Shown here one piece after another: positions 1 through 11,159 of a stretch of DNA of 64,000 nt. Origin of the DNA: Aspidiotus rigidus (taxonomy: Eukaryota > Arthropoda > Insecta > Hemiptera > Diaspididae). The notes under the pieces are model-generated. The model was not told where the DNA came from and made no database searches. It saw only the letters and a list, made by a program, of their open reading frames with translations. The stretch spans positions 124,001-188,000 of the forward strand of contig JAVHKY010000068.1 in the NCBI GenBank assembly GCA_035079385.1, read 5' to 3'. Each line of letters opens with the position of its first letter. Position 1 is the stretch's first letter. The position numbers were made by a program, and so were the translations under genes.

Positions 1-7
1 TGGGAAA

Positions 8-1486
8 GTGCTGTTGGACATCAAAGAGGATATGTGCCGAACCTACGACAGAACGCAAGTAATGCAGAAGAAGGTCACAAATCTACAAAAGAAGATCCGA
101 CAGAACAACCTGATTTTGACAAAGGCGGACAAGGGCAGCACGGTAGTGGTAATGGAGAAGGAGGACTATACCCAAAAAGTGGAGTCGTACATCGCAGTTA
201 ATGGATACCAAGAGCTGGCAAGGGACCCAACGCGGAAATACCAAGATGACCTGAAAGCCGTGTTGAAACGGAACCTTTGATGTGACTACTATGTTTGGTA
301 CCATACCGAAGGAGGAACTTCTCACCCTGCTCAAAAACAACAGATACCATGGGAACCCCGATGAGTCGAAGTACGCCAGCATAGTGGAGGAGATCTTGAG
401 CCAGAATTACTGCCGCTTCAATAACAGGTTCTACAGCCAGGAAAGGGGACTTGCGATGGGATCACCGCTGTCACCAATACTCGCGGAGATGTTCATGAAT
501 GATATGGAAAACAAGATATTGAAGGTCAGGAAGTTCAGAAACTCGATCAAACACTGGGCCAGATATGTAGATGATATCTTAATTGTGTGGTCAGGCACTG
601 ATAGACAGGTGGATCTATTCCTTTCAGAAATGAATGCGATGAATGAGAGCATCAAATTCACAGTGGAAAAAGGCAATGAGACCATCAACTATTTGGACCT
701 TACACTCACGATGGAGAACAATAGGATAGAATACAAAATCTACAGGAAGCCGACGCATACTGACACCATCATCCCAAATGACTCCTACCACCACCCCAGG
801 CACAAGTTAGCGGCAATACAGAACTACTGCTATCGGGCAATTTCTATCCTCAAAAACAACGAAGAGAAGAGGAGAGAGGTCGAGATAGTAAAGCAGATCG
901 CAAAAGCCAATGGCTACCGCAGATCTGTGGTGGAGGGAGTCTTTGGGAAAATGGAAACAAAGAAAGGAACCCATGATAGCATAGTGAGAAAGTACTCCGG
1001 ATCGATACCATATATAGGAAAGTACACAAACAAGGTGATAAAGGCGTTCAATGGCTACAATGTGAATGTGGGTATCCAGAATAACCAACCCATGGTGAAG
1101 AGAATCAGCAATGATCAGACGGAACAAAGGAAAGCTTGAGCGGAGTGTACAAGCTCAGTTGTGAACAGTGCGAGGGGATCTATATCGGTGAGACTGGGAG
1201 AAAGTTTGAGATCAGGAGAAAGGAGCACAATACGTCGAGGGAGAAAGAAGATGGCAAGTCACTGTTTGGGAAACACTGTAACGAGGAAAACCACGATGGA
1301 GAAGGAATATTTGAAGTCATACACGTAGAGAATCGCACAAAGAGAAGAAAACTCTGGAAACAAATGGAGATTGCAAAAGCCAAGAGGAAGAAAGCCTGCC
1401 TCTTGAACAATGTAATCACATTTGACAGCGAAAAATTATTCGGCCTGGTGATTGGACGAGAGAAGAAGAACGAAACCAACCAATGA
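8..1486 (+). pseudogene. PLE reverse transcriptase / GIY-YIG endonuclease, disrupted
   Basis: Three pieces in two frames make one broken protein. Residues of 8-280 hold the N-terminal PLE signature LTKADKGSTVVVM. 282-1139 holds the palm of the RT: FDVTTMFGTIP (first catalytic Asp), GLAMGSPLSPILAEMFM, ARYVDDILIV (YVDD box) and INYLDLTL. 1136-1486 holds the GIY-YIG nuclease: GVYKLSCEQCEGIYIGETG, then an Arg and Glu-His (RRKEH). An internal deletion near 280 joins AVLKRN directly to FDVTT and removes the fingers motifs (the LPKVHK region present in family 2). Compared with copy B, a 7-nt deletion near 1125 shifts the nuclease out of frame. The family function is target-primed reverse transcription of its own RNA. 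This copy cannot encode it. Confidence 0.85.
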
Positions 1487-1699
1487 GACGGCAGAAATCC
1501 AGGTAGCCAATAGAAATGCAGCATTTAGAACAATAGATTGAACCAATCACAAAGCAGCATGTTTTAGCCAATAAGAACACAATGTCATATTATTGTAAGA
1601 ATAAGTTTCTAAGAAGTGAACCAATCAGAACACAGCATTGTTATAGCCAATAAGACCACAGTGTCATACTACAAAAACTCATGGTTAAGGCCTTGTTCT

Positions 1700-1762
1700 C
1701 CAGTTGCGACACAACTGATGATGGGATAACACCCGAAAGTACTCTTGTATAAGCAACTAATA
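1700..1762 (+). ncRNA. candidate hammerhead ribozyme core in PLE 3' region, copy A
   Basis: CTGATGA (1715-1721) is followed by a GGG/CCC hairpin and then GAAA (1735-1738), the order of the conserved hammerhead core. AGTTGC (1702-1707) can pair with GCAACT (1753-1758) as stem I. GTAC-TCTT-GTAT after GAAA can form stem III, although the pair next to the cleavage site is not canonical. PLEs are known to carry hammerhead motifs in their long-terminal-repeat-like ends, so the position fits. Activity is unproven. There is one unpaired U after CTGATGA. Confidence 0.45.
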
Positions 1763-1799
1763 AAGTAGATTTGTACAATTGAAAAACCCTTTTTCAATA

Positions 1800-3725
1800 T
1801 TAATGTGGACGCCGATTACAAGTATTTTACCAATGAATGACGTTTCGAGTGGATATCGTACCATAATACCAGGAGTCGACTCAATTTCCACGTCCACGAA
1901 AAAGAAGTGGTCGATTTTGAGTCGACTTCCAGTCATTTAAGGTCGATTTGCGGTCGACATTGAGTGTCTGATTTTAAAATTAAACCACTTTTGGTCAAAA
2001 TAGTCAAAACAAGGTTAATTTGGAGTCGACAGGATTCACCAGGATCTGACAGAACACGGTAAAAGCAGACCTCACTGCCATCAGACTAGCATTACCAGAG
2101 TACTGGGAACAACTGCTTCCTTACTTGAGTAAAATTACCAGTACTTTCTTCGTTTCAGATTGTTAAAAAATTAGTATAATAAACTAACGCTGATTACATA
2201 GAAAATAATATGAATAAATAAATACAGGACAAGATCAAAACTACTGCAAGTGGCTTTCAACAGCATTTCACACTCCCCTGAGAATTCTTTTGTAGGTACA
2301 CAACTTACAAACTGTAATCTGTATAAACCCTTAGACCTCAACGACACGGGAGTTGAGCTAGGATTTTTTTACTTAAAAAACGACTGTTCGAAATGAATTC
2401 CCTACAAAGGAAAAACCATTAAAAATCTTCATTGCACAATTATAGATAGCTTAACGTACTTTAAACTCCTGTAAACAATTTTATTATCAAACGTCATCTG
2501 AAATTCGAAGTAAGATTTCCATATATGAAAATTTTGGACATGCCTTTCGCAGTACATAATCCATCAAAATCTTTCCACGAATCCTCATAACCAACACGAA
2601 CATCCTCATCTTTCATACGTGTATATTTTTCTTTTCTCCCTCCGTACAAGATTTGAGAATCCGAAATTACAAACTCAAAATGTGTACACTCTATATTTGT
2701 TGAGACCGATCGTTCTATTTGTAATTCCCCAGGTCTACCACACACCATATTTCACCTGACGGGACGCACGAAGAATAGAAAAGTCGAATTTGGTGGCGTC
2801 AACATTAGGGTGAGACACTGTACATAACAATAGAAACGAGGACAAGAAACGTCGGAACAGGAAGAAGAATAAACCTTGAAAATCGAGGTGAAAAAAAGTA
2901 ATAGCTCTTGGAAGTACAAACAACAATGCCAAGGTCTGGTATAACTCACAGCTCGTAGTAAAAGAAATACTTCAATCTTTTCGACGTTTCTTTTCTCTAC
3001 ACATGATACTGAAAGAAACGTGAAATGCCAGCGAAAAAAATAATAGTGTTCTAATGATGAGTTTTATAAATACGAGTAAAAAATACTTGCGGCCTGGATA
3101 CAAAATGATCGTAGAATCGGTTTCGAATATATTCGGTTCAAAATGATAATCCTACATTTTGTTGGATTTGAAAACTCACCTGTAACAAAATAAATGAAAT
3201 CGCGATTTTAGAAACCAATACAATAAAAACATATACATTGGAGAAAACAGCTGTATATTTTGGTTTTATGACGACGGCAGATCACTTATGCTAGGCAGGG
3301 AAAGGAAAATCATGGGTAGCACGGAGTGTAGTAAAGAGCAGGACAGACGTAGAACAAACGATCAAGTCTGTTTTCCGACGCGACGTGGGTAGAGGGCTAC
3401 TCACCATGGATGCATAGTGTCGCTCCAAAACACACTGACCTATGCACCATAATTTAGTATTTTTAGTTCTTCAAACGTCTTCCATCTTCCTTCTGCTTAA
3501 TTCAACTTACATCAACGCAACTTATTCTATTGTTTCAGCCTTGAACAAGGGATCGTAAGCATTGCTTTCATTCACCCCCACGCATCAATATTAGCGATAT
3601 TTTCCACTCAATTAATTTTTGGTGCAATGTTTCCATAAATGAGGTTGAATTTACCTCACACCAGAGGAGGAAGGAGAAATTAGGGCTCTATGTGTACGCG
3701 AAAATGCGCTGTTAACGCGAATAAT
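1800..3725. other. no gene seen
   Basis: Unique-looking A+T-rich DNA. Between 1860 and 2030 the word GTCGAC recurs several times (GAGTCGAC, GGTCGAC), perhaps a degenerate short repeat. The open frames here are short and show no domain signature. Confidence 0.4.
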
Positions 3726-3728
3726 GAC

Positions 3729-4115
3729 TTATAAATACAGACCCCTAGAAACACAAGATTGCTAACTTGCCATCTACGCTGTGTTGAATTTTCGTACCCT
3801 GAAATCGATTTTATAGTTTATCCCACCAGATGTCGCAAAGTCGCACTCAATGTATTCTTATGGGAGGAAAAAATTTCACGGATTCGCTCGAAGTTAAACG
3901 CATATGAAAGGAAATTTTATGCAGAATAAATTCACATCTCTTCATTTTTTTGAAAAACTGAATATTTGTGGAGGAAAATGAGTTTTAGTGTCAACTCTCC
4001 ATAAGAGCCTGTGTTAAAGTGCTGAAGGTTGACTGCAGCGATTTTTGTACGTGTGGCAGAACAAACAAACTATCGAAGTTAGCGATCTTGTGTTTTTAGG
4101 AGTCTATACTTATAA
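3729..4115. mobile_element. MITE-like terminal-inverted-repeat element (~387 bp)
   Basis: The left end (TTATAAATACAG ... AAACACAAGATTGCTAAC) matches the reverse complement of the right end (GTTAGCGATCTTGTGTTTTT ... CTATACTTATAA) over about 38 bp with a few mismatches. The interior is non-coding. A T-rich terminus and small size suggest a non-autonomous DNA transposon. I see no certain target-site duplication, so the superfamily is not called. Confidence 0.6.
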
Positions 4116-4362
4116 ACAAACACGAAGCGCGAGCCCTTGTGAGCGGCGCAGGCCTAGCCACCAGGCGCGCCACAGCGGCTAGTATGACTTATAAGTGCGA
4201 AAACAAAATTTACACGGAAAAATGACATGTATGTAAAAATGGTTCTTAATTGGATGCAAATAGGGCTTATTAAAAATGCAAAAATGACCATTGAACGCAA
4301 AACGGAGAAACTCAATAATGACACCAACGAGAAAACAAAAAAATCTAAAGATATAAAAAGCA

Positions 4363-4560
4363 GAAAGTTCGTCCGTCTATCTATCTGTTCTCTTATAACT
4401 TGAGAACTGCTCTACCCAACGACTTGAAATTTTCGCAACACATTCGTGTTATTCAGGAAAACCTTCCAAGCCATAGATTGAAATTTTAGCCCACAAAGAA
4501 AAAAAGTTCTTGTAAGAAATTGTGCCTTCGCTGAACGCATCACATGACGCAAAGGAAGGC
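4363..4560. repeat. dispersed repeat, first copy (pairs with 6180-6360)
   Basis: This segment (TATAACTTGAGAAC ... GACTTGAAATTTTCGC ... AGAAAAAAAGTTCT ... CGCATCACATGAC) is clearly related to 6180-6360 in the same orientation, with many substitutions. It has no ORF. It is probably the end of an old element shared by the two places. The related copy begins exactly where the inverted-repeat element at 5628-6171 stops. Confidence 0.5.
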
Positions 4561-5174
4561 GAAGGACAAAGCTGATAAGGAGAACAGGATAGAGAATTAT
4601 CTGCAGTGAACGCAATGGTATTTGTATCATTCTAATGTCCAGTGTATGCGCTGTGATGCTAGGAAGCGTAGAGTTGACGGGTTGTTCTTTTGTTGTCATT
4701 TTTGGCCTATGGTCGGTATTTGGGTGCGGTATTTTCAGTTACAATCAATCCATACCAAAATTTTTGCTCGAATATTACAACCCATTGCCTCAGTTACCGA
4801 AATAAATTGCTTACTGACCGCAACCAGTCGCAATAAATTATTTCTACAATTCCATAACACTCATCTCGCGTAATAACGATGACAAAGTTGGAGGACCATT
4901 ATCCTGTGCCGTCACTCAGCAAGTAACGTTAACAGAAACCCAGCTGATTTGCGGCCAAAGGCACTCTTGACTTCCATAAGAAAAATACACAGAGCCAAGA
5001 TCAATAATTTTCTTAGTGATTGACGTGGTTGATTCTTGATATAGAAGGTCCTAAGCCTTTGCAAATAAACTTTTGACAGCTAAGATATTCCTTATTATCA
5101 ATCAGCAGACCAATGATCTTTGCTCTCTGTGTCTTTCTAAGGAGAATCGATAGTCCATTTGCCTTAAATGACAG

Positions 5175-5625
5175 GGCAAATTGTAACACGCTGTGGAATT
5201 ACAAATTATAAATTTATTTTTAAATTTGTTATTTAAAATTATTAAGCGAAGTTAATAATTTAAAATATCTTTCTATCAGTTAATTGAAATAATTTTGAAA
5301 ATATTAAAATGTTTTTATAATTTATTTTATGTTTTAAAATTATTTATTAAAAATTTTATCAATAAAAATTTTAAATTTTAAAATATTATTACATAAAAAT
5401 TTTTATTTTATATTAATTGATAATTATATTAAATATAAATTTTAATTCAAAAATTTAATTTAAAAAATTTTATGAAAATAATATTTTTAATTAAAATATC
5501 CACAAATTTTAATTATTTAAAATTTAAATTTAAAATTTATTCTAAAAATCATTTTTAAATGATAAAATTATTTTCAAAATAATTCATTTATAATTTTAGT
5601 AATTATTTAATAAAATTTCATCTAA
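5175..5625. other. extremely A+T-rich tract
   Basis: About 450 bp are nearly pure A and T with many TTTAAAATT and AATTATT words. Several patches are mutually complementary, so it could fold. No coding capacity. It directly abuts the inverted-repeat element that starts at 5628. Confidence 0.6.
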
Positions 5626-5627
5626 TA

Positions 5628-6171
5628 CAGTAACACCTCTAATTAGCGGACACTCGCGGTCGCCTGAAATTTGTCCGTTATTTAGAGGTGTCCGGTATTC
5701 AGAGGATGGGGGAAAAAAAGTACTGTTACAGGAAGTCATAGCAAACACGATGCGAAAGATAAAATATGCCTACAGTTCCAATTCAGAGGAAAAGAATTTT
5801 ATTGGTGAACACCCGAACACAACTTGTTGAAAAGGAAGAATGATTGAACATGTGAACACCGTTTGAAGATAAGCTAGCAGAACCTTGCAAAATCGTGCAA
5901 AAAATTGCACGATTATCATTGTCAGAAGTATCTTTCTTCTGCTAACATAGCCTAATGTTATACACAAAGACTAAGAAATCATTGTACGTACAAAAAAAGA
6001 TGCATGTAAGGTAGAAAATTGAATAATAAAATGGAAAAAGTTCAAAAAAAGTGTCCGGTATTTAGAGGATTCTCTATAGAAAACAAGGTGAAATGTTCCC
6101 GTTCGCGAAAAAGTGTCCGTAATTTAGAGGTGTCCGCTATTTAGAGGTATCCACTAAGGAAGGTTTTACTA
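5628..6171. mobile_element. pogo/mariner-like non-autonomous element
   Basis: The left end CAGTAACACCTCTAATTAG and the reverse complement of the right end TAGTAAAACCTTCCTTAGTG are related, and both contain the repeated module GCGGACAC / TTTAGAGGTGTCCG. A TA dinucleotide precedes the left end (5626-5627). CAGT-starting inverted repeats with such TTAGCGGACA modules and a TA target are typical of pogo/Tigger-type elements, so that class is an inference. No transposase frame survives. Confidence 0.55.
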
Positions 6172-6179
6172 GCGGAAAG

Positions 6180-6360
6180 TTTGTCTGTTTGTCCTTTTAT
6201 AACTCGAAAACCGCTGTACCTATCGACTTGAAATCTTCGCCACATATTCGTATTATTCCAGAATAAATTTTAAATCATAAATGAAAATTTTAGCTCCCAT
6301 AGAAAAAAAGTTCTCATTAAAAATTATGTGCCCTCGCTGTACGCGTCACTTGACATGATT
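6180..6360. repeat. dispersed repeat, second copy (pairs with 4363-4560)
   Basis: Same order of words as the first copy: CCTTTTATAACTCGAAAAC, CGACTTGAAATCTTCGC, AGAAAAAAAGTTCTC, CGCGTCACTTGACATGA. The pair are direct repeats about 1.8 kb apart, flanking the A+T tract and the pogo-like element. Confidence 0.5.
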
Positions 6361-6514
6361 CGATTCACCAAAGAAGGGTAACTACACGCAACTGTCTACA
6401 GTATTTCTCTTCCACCCTCACATCCTGTATTCTTGAGAACCGGATTTTGGCGCTACCTTCTAAATTGCAGCACGTTAGAGGTGTGTTCTTTTTATTTTCT
6501 CAAAAATCACAAAA

Positions 6515-7115
6515 ATCATAATTACACGTAAAAATGACACCCATATGAATACCCAAACATTACCGGTAAATGCGAATTTACATTAACGCGCAAACATGAC
6601 ATTTGAATGTAAAAATGGAACTCGAATGCATGCAGACCTGACATGAACTCAATATTGACACTTATATGGATAGACAAGAATAAATCTTGAACGCAAGAAT
6701 GATAGCTGTATAGGAATGCAAAAATTAACCTAAATCCAAATATTATATTTTGCAACAAGGTTAAAAACAAGGAAAACGGCCGATTAGTGCAAGTTTTCAG
6801 GATTGAGGCTTAATTGAGAACCAAAAATTGTACAAACAGTAATTTTTCACTGTTACAATTAAACTTTATTTTTTTTTTAAAGTGCAAAGAAAGTACGAGT
6901 AGTTTCACTTCGACACTTGTGCATAAAGGGACCTAATTTTTGAACTAGTTGATAAAAATCACATTATTAAACACAAAATGTCACCAATGTGAATACGCAA
7001 AAATTAAACCCATGTGGATACACAAAAGTGATATAAACTCAATAATGACACATGTATGCAAAATTTACATTTGAAAGCAAAAATGATACCTCTATGTTCA
7101 GGCAAAAATGACGTA
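6515..7115. repeat. degenerate short-period repeats (CAAAAATGACAC-like)
   Basis: A word like GCAAAAATGACACnnATGTGAAT recurs with irregular 20-30 bp spacing here, and again at about 4200-4330. The example TCAATAATGACACATGTATG at about 7040 resembles the one at 4315. The decay is too strong to fix a consensus. No ORF. Confidence 0.4.
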
Positions 7116-7119
7116 AATT

Positions 7120-10100
7120 TTAAGATTTTGAACGATCACGAGCCTCCAAGACTTTTCCGAACCATTAGTGATTGCCTGCCAATGATTTTCCAGTCGTTCT
7201 TCCTAATAAATCCAAATCAACTTCACTATGAGAAATCTTATCTTGTCGCTTAAAAACGTCATACTTTGTACCACTTTCCCCCTTTACCCTCCTCCTCACA
7301 TTGTAAACACGACATGGATTCGTAGAGCAGCAGCTACAGGAAGTTTAACAAGAAAATTATGTCCTCCTCGAGCATTACCGTCTAGTCATGAATTTGATAC
7401 GGTAAATTTGAGAGATGGCATACATCATAACAGTTTCAAACATATTACGCAATGGCCACTTGAGAAAGAACAACAAACTGATGTCCTGAGTGGTTTGCAA
7501 ACACATCGGTGTCCAGGTGCATTAACGACGTGCAAAACATAGAAATATAATTTCGTTTCTTCATTCTCATTCTCTTTAACAGCGTCATTAGATCTTTTCA
7601 AATGAAAATGTAACACTTCTCTCGGTCTCCAGAGATACATCATTGTCACCTTCGCAAATTCGTACACCCCACCCGACCCAAAGATCGTGAACTTTTTCTA
7701 TTCACAGCAAACGAGAAAAGTAACTCGACGCTGGTTATGAGAATTATAAATGAGCACTAATTCCTGCTGTATAGTCGACTTGACCGCAAACTAATGATCA
7801 AAATGTAGACTACGACACGAAGACGATTGTAAACCGCGAAAAACACGTTGGGGACGATAATGCACCTACTTCAAACTGTACTTTACTCACAATTAGTTTG
7901 TTAAAAATGTAGAACGAAATTAGCTCGAAACTGCGGCGATTTTCTTACCAAGAGCGATAACAAAATAATACCTATAGTCAGTACCTAGGTACGGTACCTA
8001 TGTAAATAAACTGAATTAGATTAGGCGTACAAAGGAAGTGTTGTTGTATAGGTATCATCATTTTATACACGTCGCACAAATTTAAACAAAATATGGATAA
8101 CGTAGGAAATTTTAATAAAATGCAATCTCTATCGGTCGATACGCTTAGTATTCAAGCGTTGACACGAAACCAATGAACCAACCTGTACCTTCAACTAGTA
8201 CGCCTAATGTCAAACCATTGATATTTGCCGAAGGGCGAATGCAACCACCGCCGCGTGTTTATGGATCAGTTCACAAGGACTGCTGTATACCTACTCGCTC
8301 TTCGTGAAAAACTGTTTCCATCGTGTCTGGTTGTTTCCGTTCAATTGGAACAGTTTCAAGTTATGATTTAGCGTCGTGTACCTACGTCCATCATCGACGT
8401 AATGAACGTGCATCTATCGGTTGATATCGAGTCGAAATAGCTCGGCGCTGTACATCATTAAAACAGGAAACGCAAGTCTAAAACTTCATGACAAGAATCA
8501 CCGATTCACGTGCGAATACAACGTTATTTTACTTATGGATGGTATATTTACACTTTAATCGATATTGTGTTACTCGCAGAAGACTGGGTATTCTCTTCTA
8601 ACCCACAAAAATGATGTCTAGCCTATTGTTCCTAAAAGTATATTGTGGCACCGATGAAAACAGTGTTATTATTGCGGTCATCGACAGTCACTCGTAGTGT
8701 TTTCTATACCGCTGAGAGAAACTTCGGATTTATGCACCTACGCCCCAAGAAAAAATACGCCGCGGCGATAGATCGTCGACTCGTTTCGCGTCCGGAGCTC
8801 AAGATCGCTAAGAATTCTCCGAATGTTCGAAATGTTTCACTCGGCCACCTACGCCACCCTTTCTGGATAGGATTGAACTTGAAATTCCGTAGCTCTACCA
8901 CCGCTGTGAGAGGCTAAATTTAATTTTCAACAATTTTCCTCTAAACAACGTCACCCTCTCGATCAGCCGAAATATTATACTATACTTCCGGGTTGGTACT
9001 AACATTAAGGTGCAAAAGTTGGAGACGGTGTTTCCTTCTTAACGCGGGGAATCGGCCATTCGAATTCGGTAAATCGATAAAGAGCCACTTTGAATTGTGA
9101 CATATCATACTTCAACAAGGATTAGGTATTGATTGACTTCCTACAACAGAAAGAGCTTAAACTCGTGCTGGAGACGAATCATCAAACATCAATCTGCAAA
9201 GATTATAGATCAAACCCTGTACAACGAACCAAGTTGTCACAATTGTGACAAGATTTACGTTCACGCCCAAAGAAATAACTCGGTGTATTACCTGCAGACT
9301 ATAGGTATAGTAAGTACATAATATCACTTCTCAATGATAGATCTATAACATGAATATTGCAGGTCCGACAGACAGCATTCAAATGGAACAGAAAGATAGA
9401 CCACCATGGGTTTATGTTCTACACGTACGTGAAACAGCAATCAACTGCAGTCGCGTGCATATTTCCACTTTTAGGGTTGGCGCGAGTTTGCGAGCTGACG
9501 CTGTATTGCAATCACTTTTCCAAATTTTTAAAAAATTTTTCTCCAACTTTTACGAAACCTTACGTAAGACGGTCACACTCATCATACTACGACAGTTAAT
9601 ACTATTAGAATATAAAAAAAATGGGTTGGCAATTTTTAATAGGCATTTCGAGGGGTTGACTTCAATTCCTCCTCCCCTCCAAAACTACGCCAATACGCCA
9701 AGGGCCAACTGAGATGATTTTTCAATAAATCAAAACTATATATTTGCTAATAAACGTCTGACACATGTTTAGAGCATCACAATATCTCGAGTCGATTTCA
9801 GGAAGGGACCAGCGTGAAGTAAACGAGAAATAGAAAATACTTTTTTCAGCGAGTGCCTGAAACTTGAAAAATTGGAATTTCCCAAGGTTACTTCGATGAC
9901 GATGTAGGATTTTGACTTTGATACTTTATCGCTCGTCAACGACCACTTTTTCAGTCAAATTGAGTCTTGAGGTGTCGAGGTTGCGGTAAAATAAATATCC
10001 GAGTAGAGTCCCGAGTGCACAAGTTCGTGAATGGTACTCTTATTTCGCTTTTCTATTAAACAGACTTAGAACTGTCGATGTATGTATCATCCGTACAATT

Positions 10101-10490
10101 AACAGTCAGAGTTTGTACGTGGCTACGATGAAGCACATCAATACTGGGTAGGACTTCAAAAATTATCCAGAATAATTATTTATGTATCGGTGTAGGAAGA
10201 AACTTGGAACAGACGCGCTTCACAAATTCAATTCTTGATGACTCGGCGACCGTAACCTCTTCTTTGACTGTATCTGAACGTTATTTTCTCAGACTTAGTG
10301 CTACCGACATTTCGGAACTCCATTTTGTCGCCCCGACACTAAGGGACTCAATTCGGATTTCATTTCACCGACGGTCTCACCCTTTCAGAACATGTTTCGG
10401 TTATATACCTCCGATATTTCGTGACTGAATTCGACGAGCAAAAACGGAGAGGTCCGCTCCTGGGACCAATTCGGATGCGCCTCAATGTCC
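7120..10490. other. no gene seen
   Basis: 3.4 kb without a supported feature. Frames of 60-120 codons occur (for example 9350-9712 and 7228-7542), but they lack domain signatures and a start context, and their composition follows the local base composition. Confidence 0.35.
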
Positions 10491-11159
10491 TTGTGTTGAA
10501 AGTGCTCGCGCTTTTCTAACAGTATTCCGATTCGCAAACCTATACATATTATGTAAAATAAAATCGTTTTACTTCTATTTTATTCAGTTTTGAATGGTAA
10601 ATCTACCAATCAGCCGACAGTATCACATTTTCATCATTGCTGGCAAATTTGGGCGTATGAAAACCGATTGTTTCACCCCCCGCGTTCGTCATTTTCAAGT
10701 GACAGAAGGAAATCTCGAGTTAAAGGCAGGATGGATTTGGATAAATTCGAAGTCCATGAAATTTGTCCGAGCGAAAATTGAACGACAGACAAAAGAACAC
10801 CGCAAATTCACAGACAGTAAATTGGGTGAACGTACGAAATTTGAACGTGGCGAAATTTAATCGTGCGAAATTTGGACATTACAAAATTTGAGCGTTAGAA
10901 AAATTAAATGCCATTGCAGTCCTGAAATGGCATCTAATTATGATAGGAGGGGGACTTGGAAAAAAAACGACGGCTACCTTAACGAAGTTAAACGAGGAAC
11001 GCAGGGAACCTGTTTTATGAGTCAAATGTGATTTGGTATTGAAAATTCAAGGAAGCCTAGACCTAAATAAAGCTAGTATAAATAAGGCCTAGAGCTACTA
11101 TAAGCCTAGTACAATATAGTTTGAGACTCTAAATTTTCTCGAATCTCGAGCTATATATG

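Larger units (their letters stand above)
1..1795 (+). mobile_element. Penelope-like element, family 1, copy A (5' end outside window)
   Basis: The coding part (8-1486) is followed by a 3' region with several CCAAT-type boxes (AGCCAATAGAA, ACCAATCACAAA and similar), an AATAAAG signal near 1760 and an A-rich end around 1785-1795. The same 3' region ends copy B at about 33447, which sets the 3' boundary. The two copies look nearly identical by eye, so this family was active relatively recently. The 5' end lies outside the window or is truncated. PLEs are known as retroelements that combine a reverse transcriptase with a GIY-YIG endonuclease. Confidence 0.85.

Noticed and set aside
9350..9712. 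120-codon frame
   Set aside because: No recognisable motif, and an overlapping frame of similar length exists in another register.
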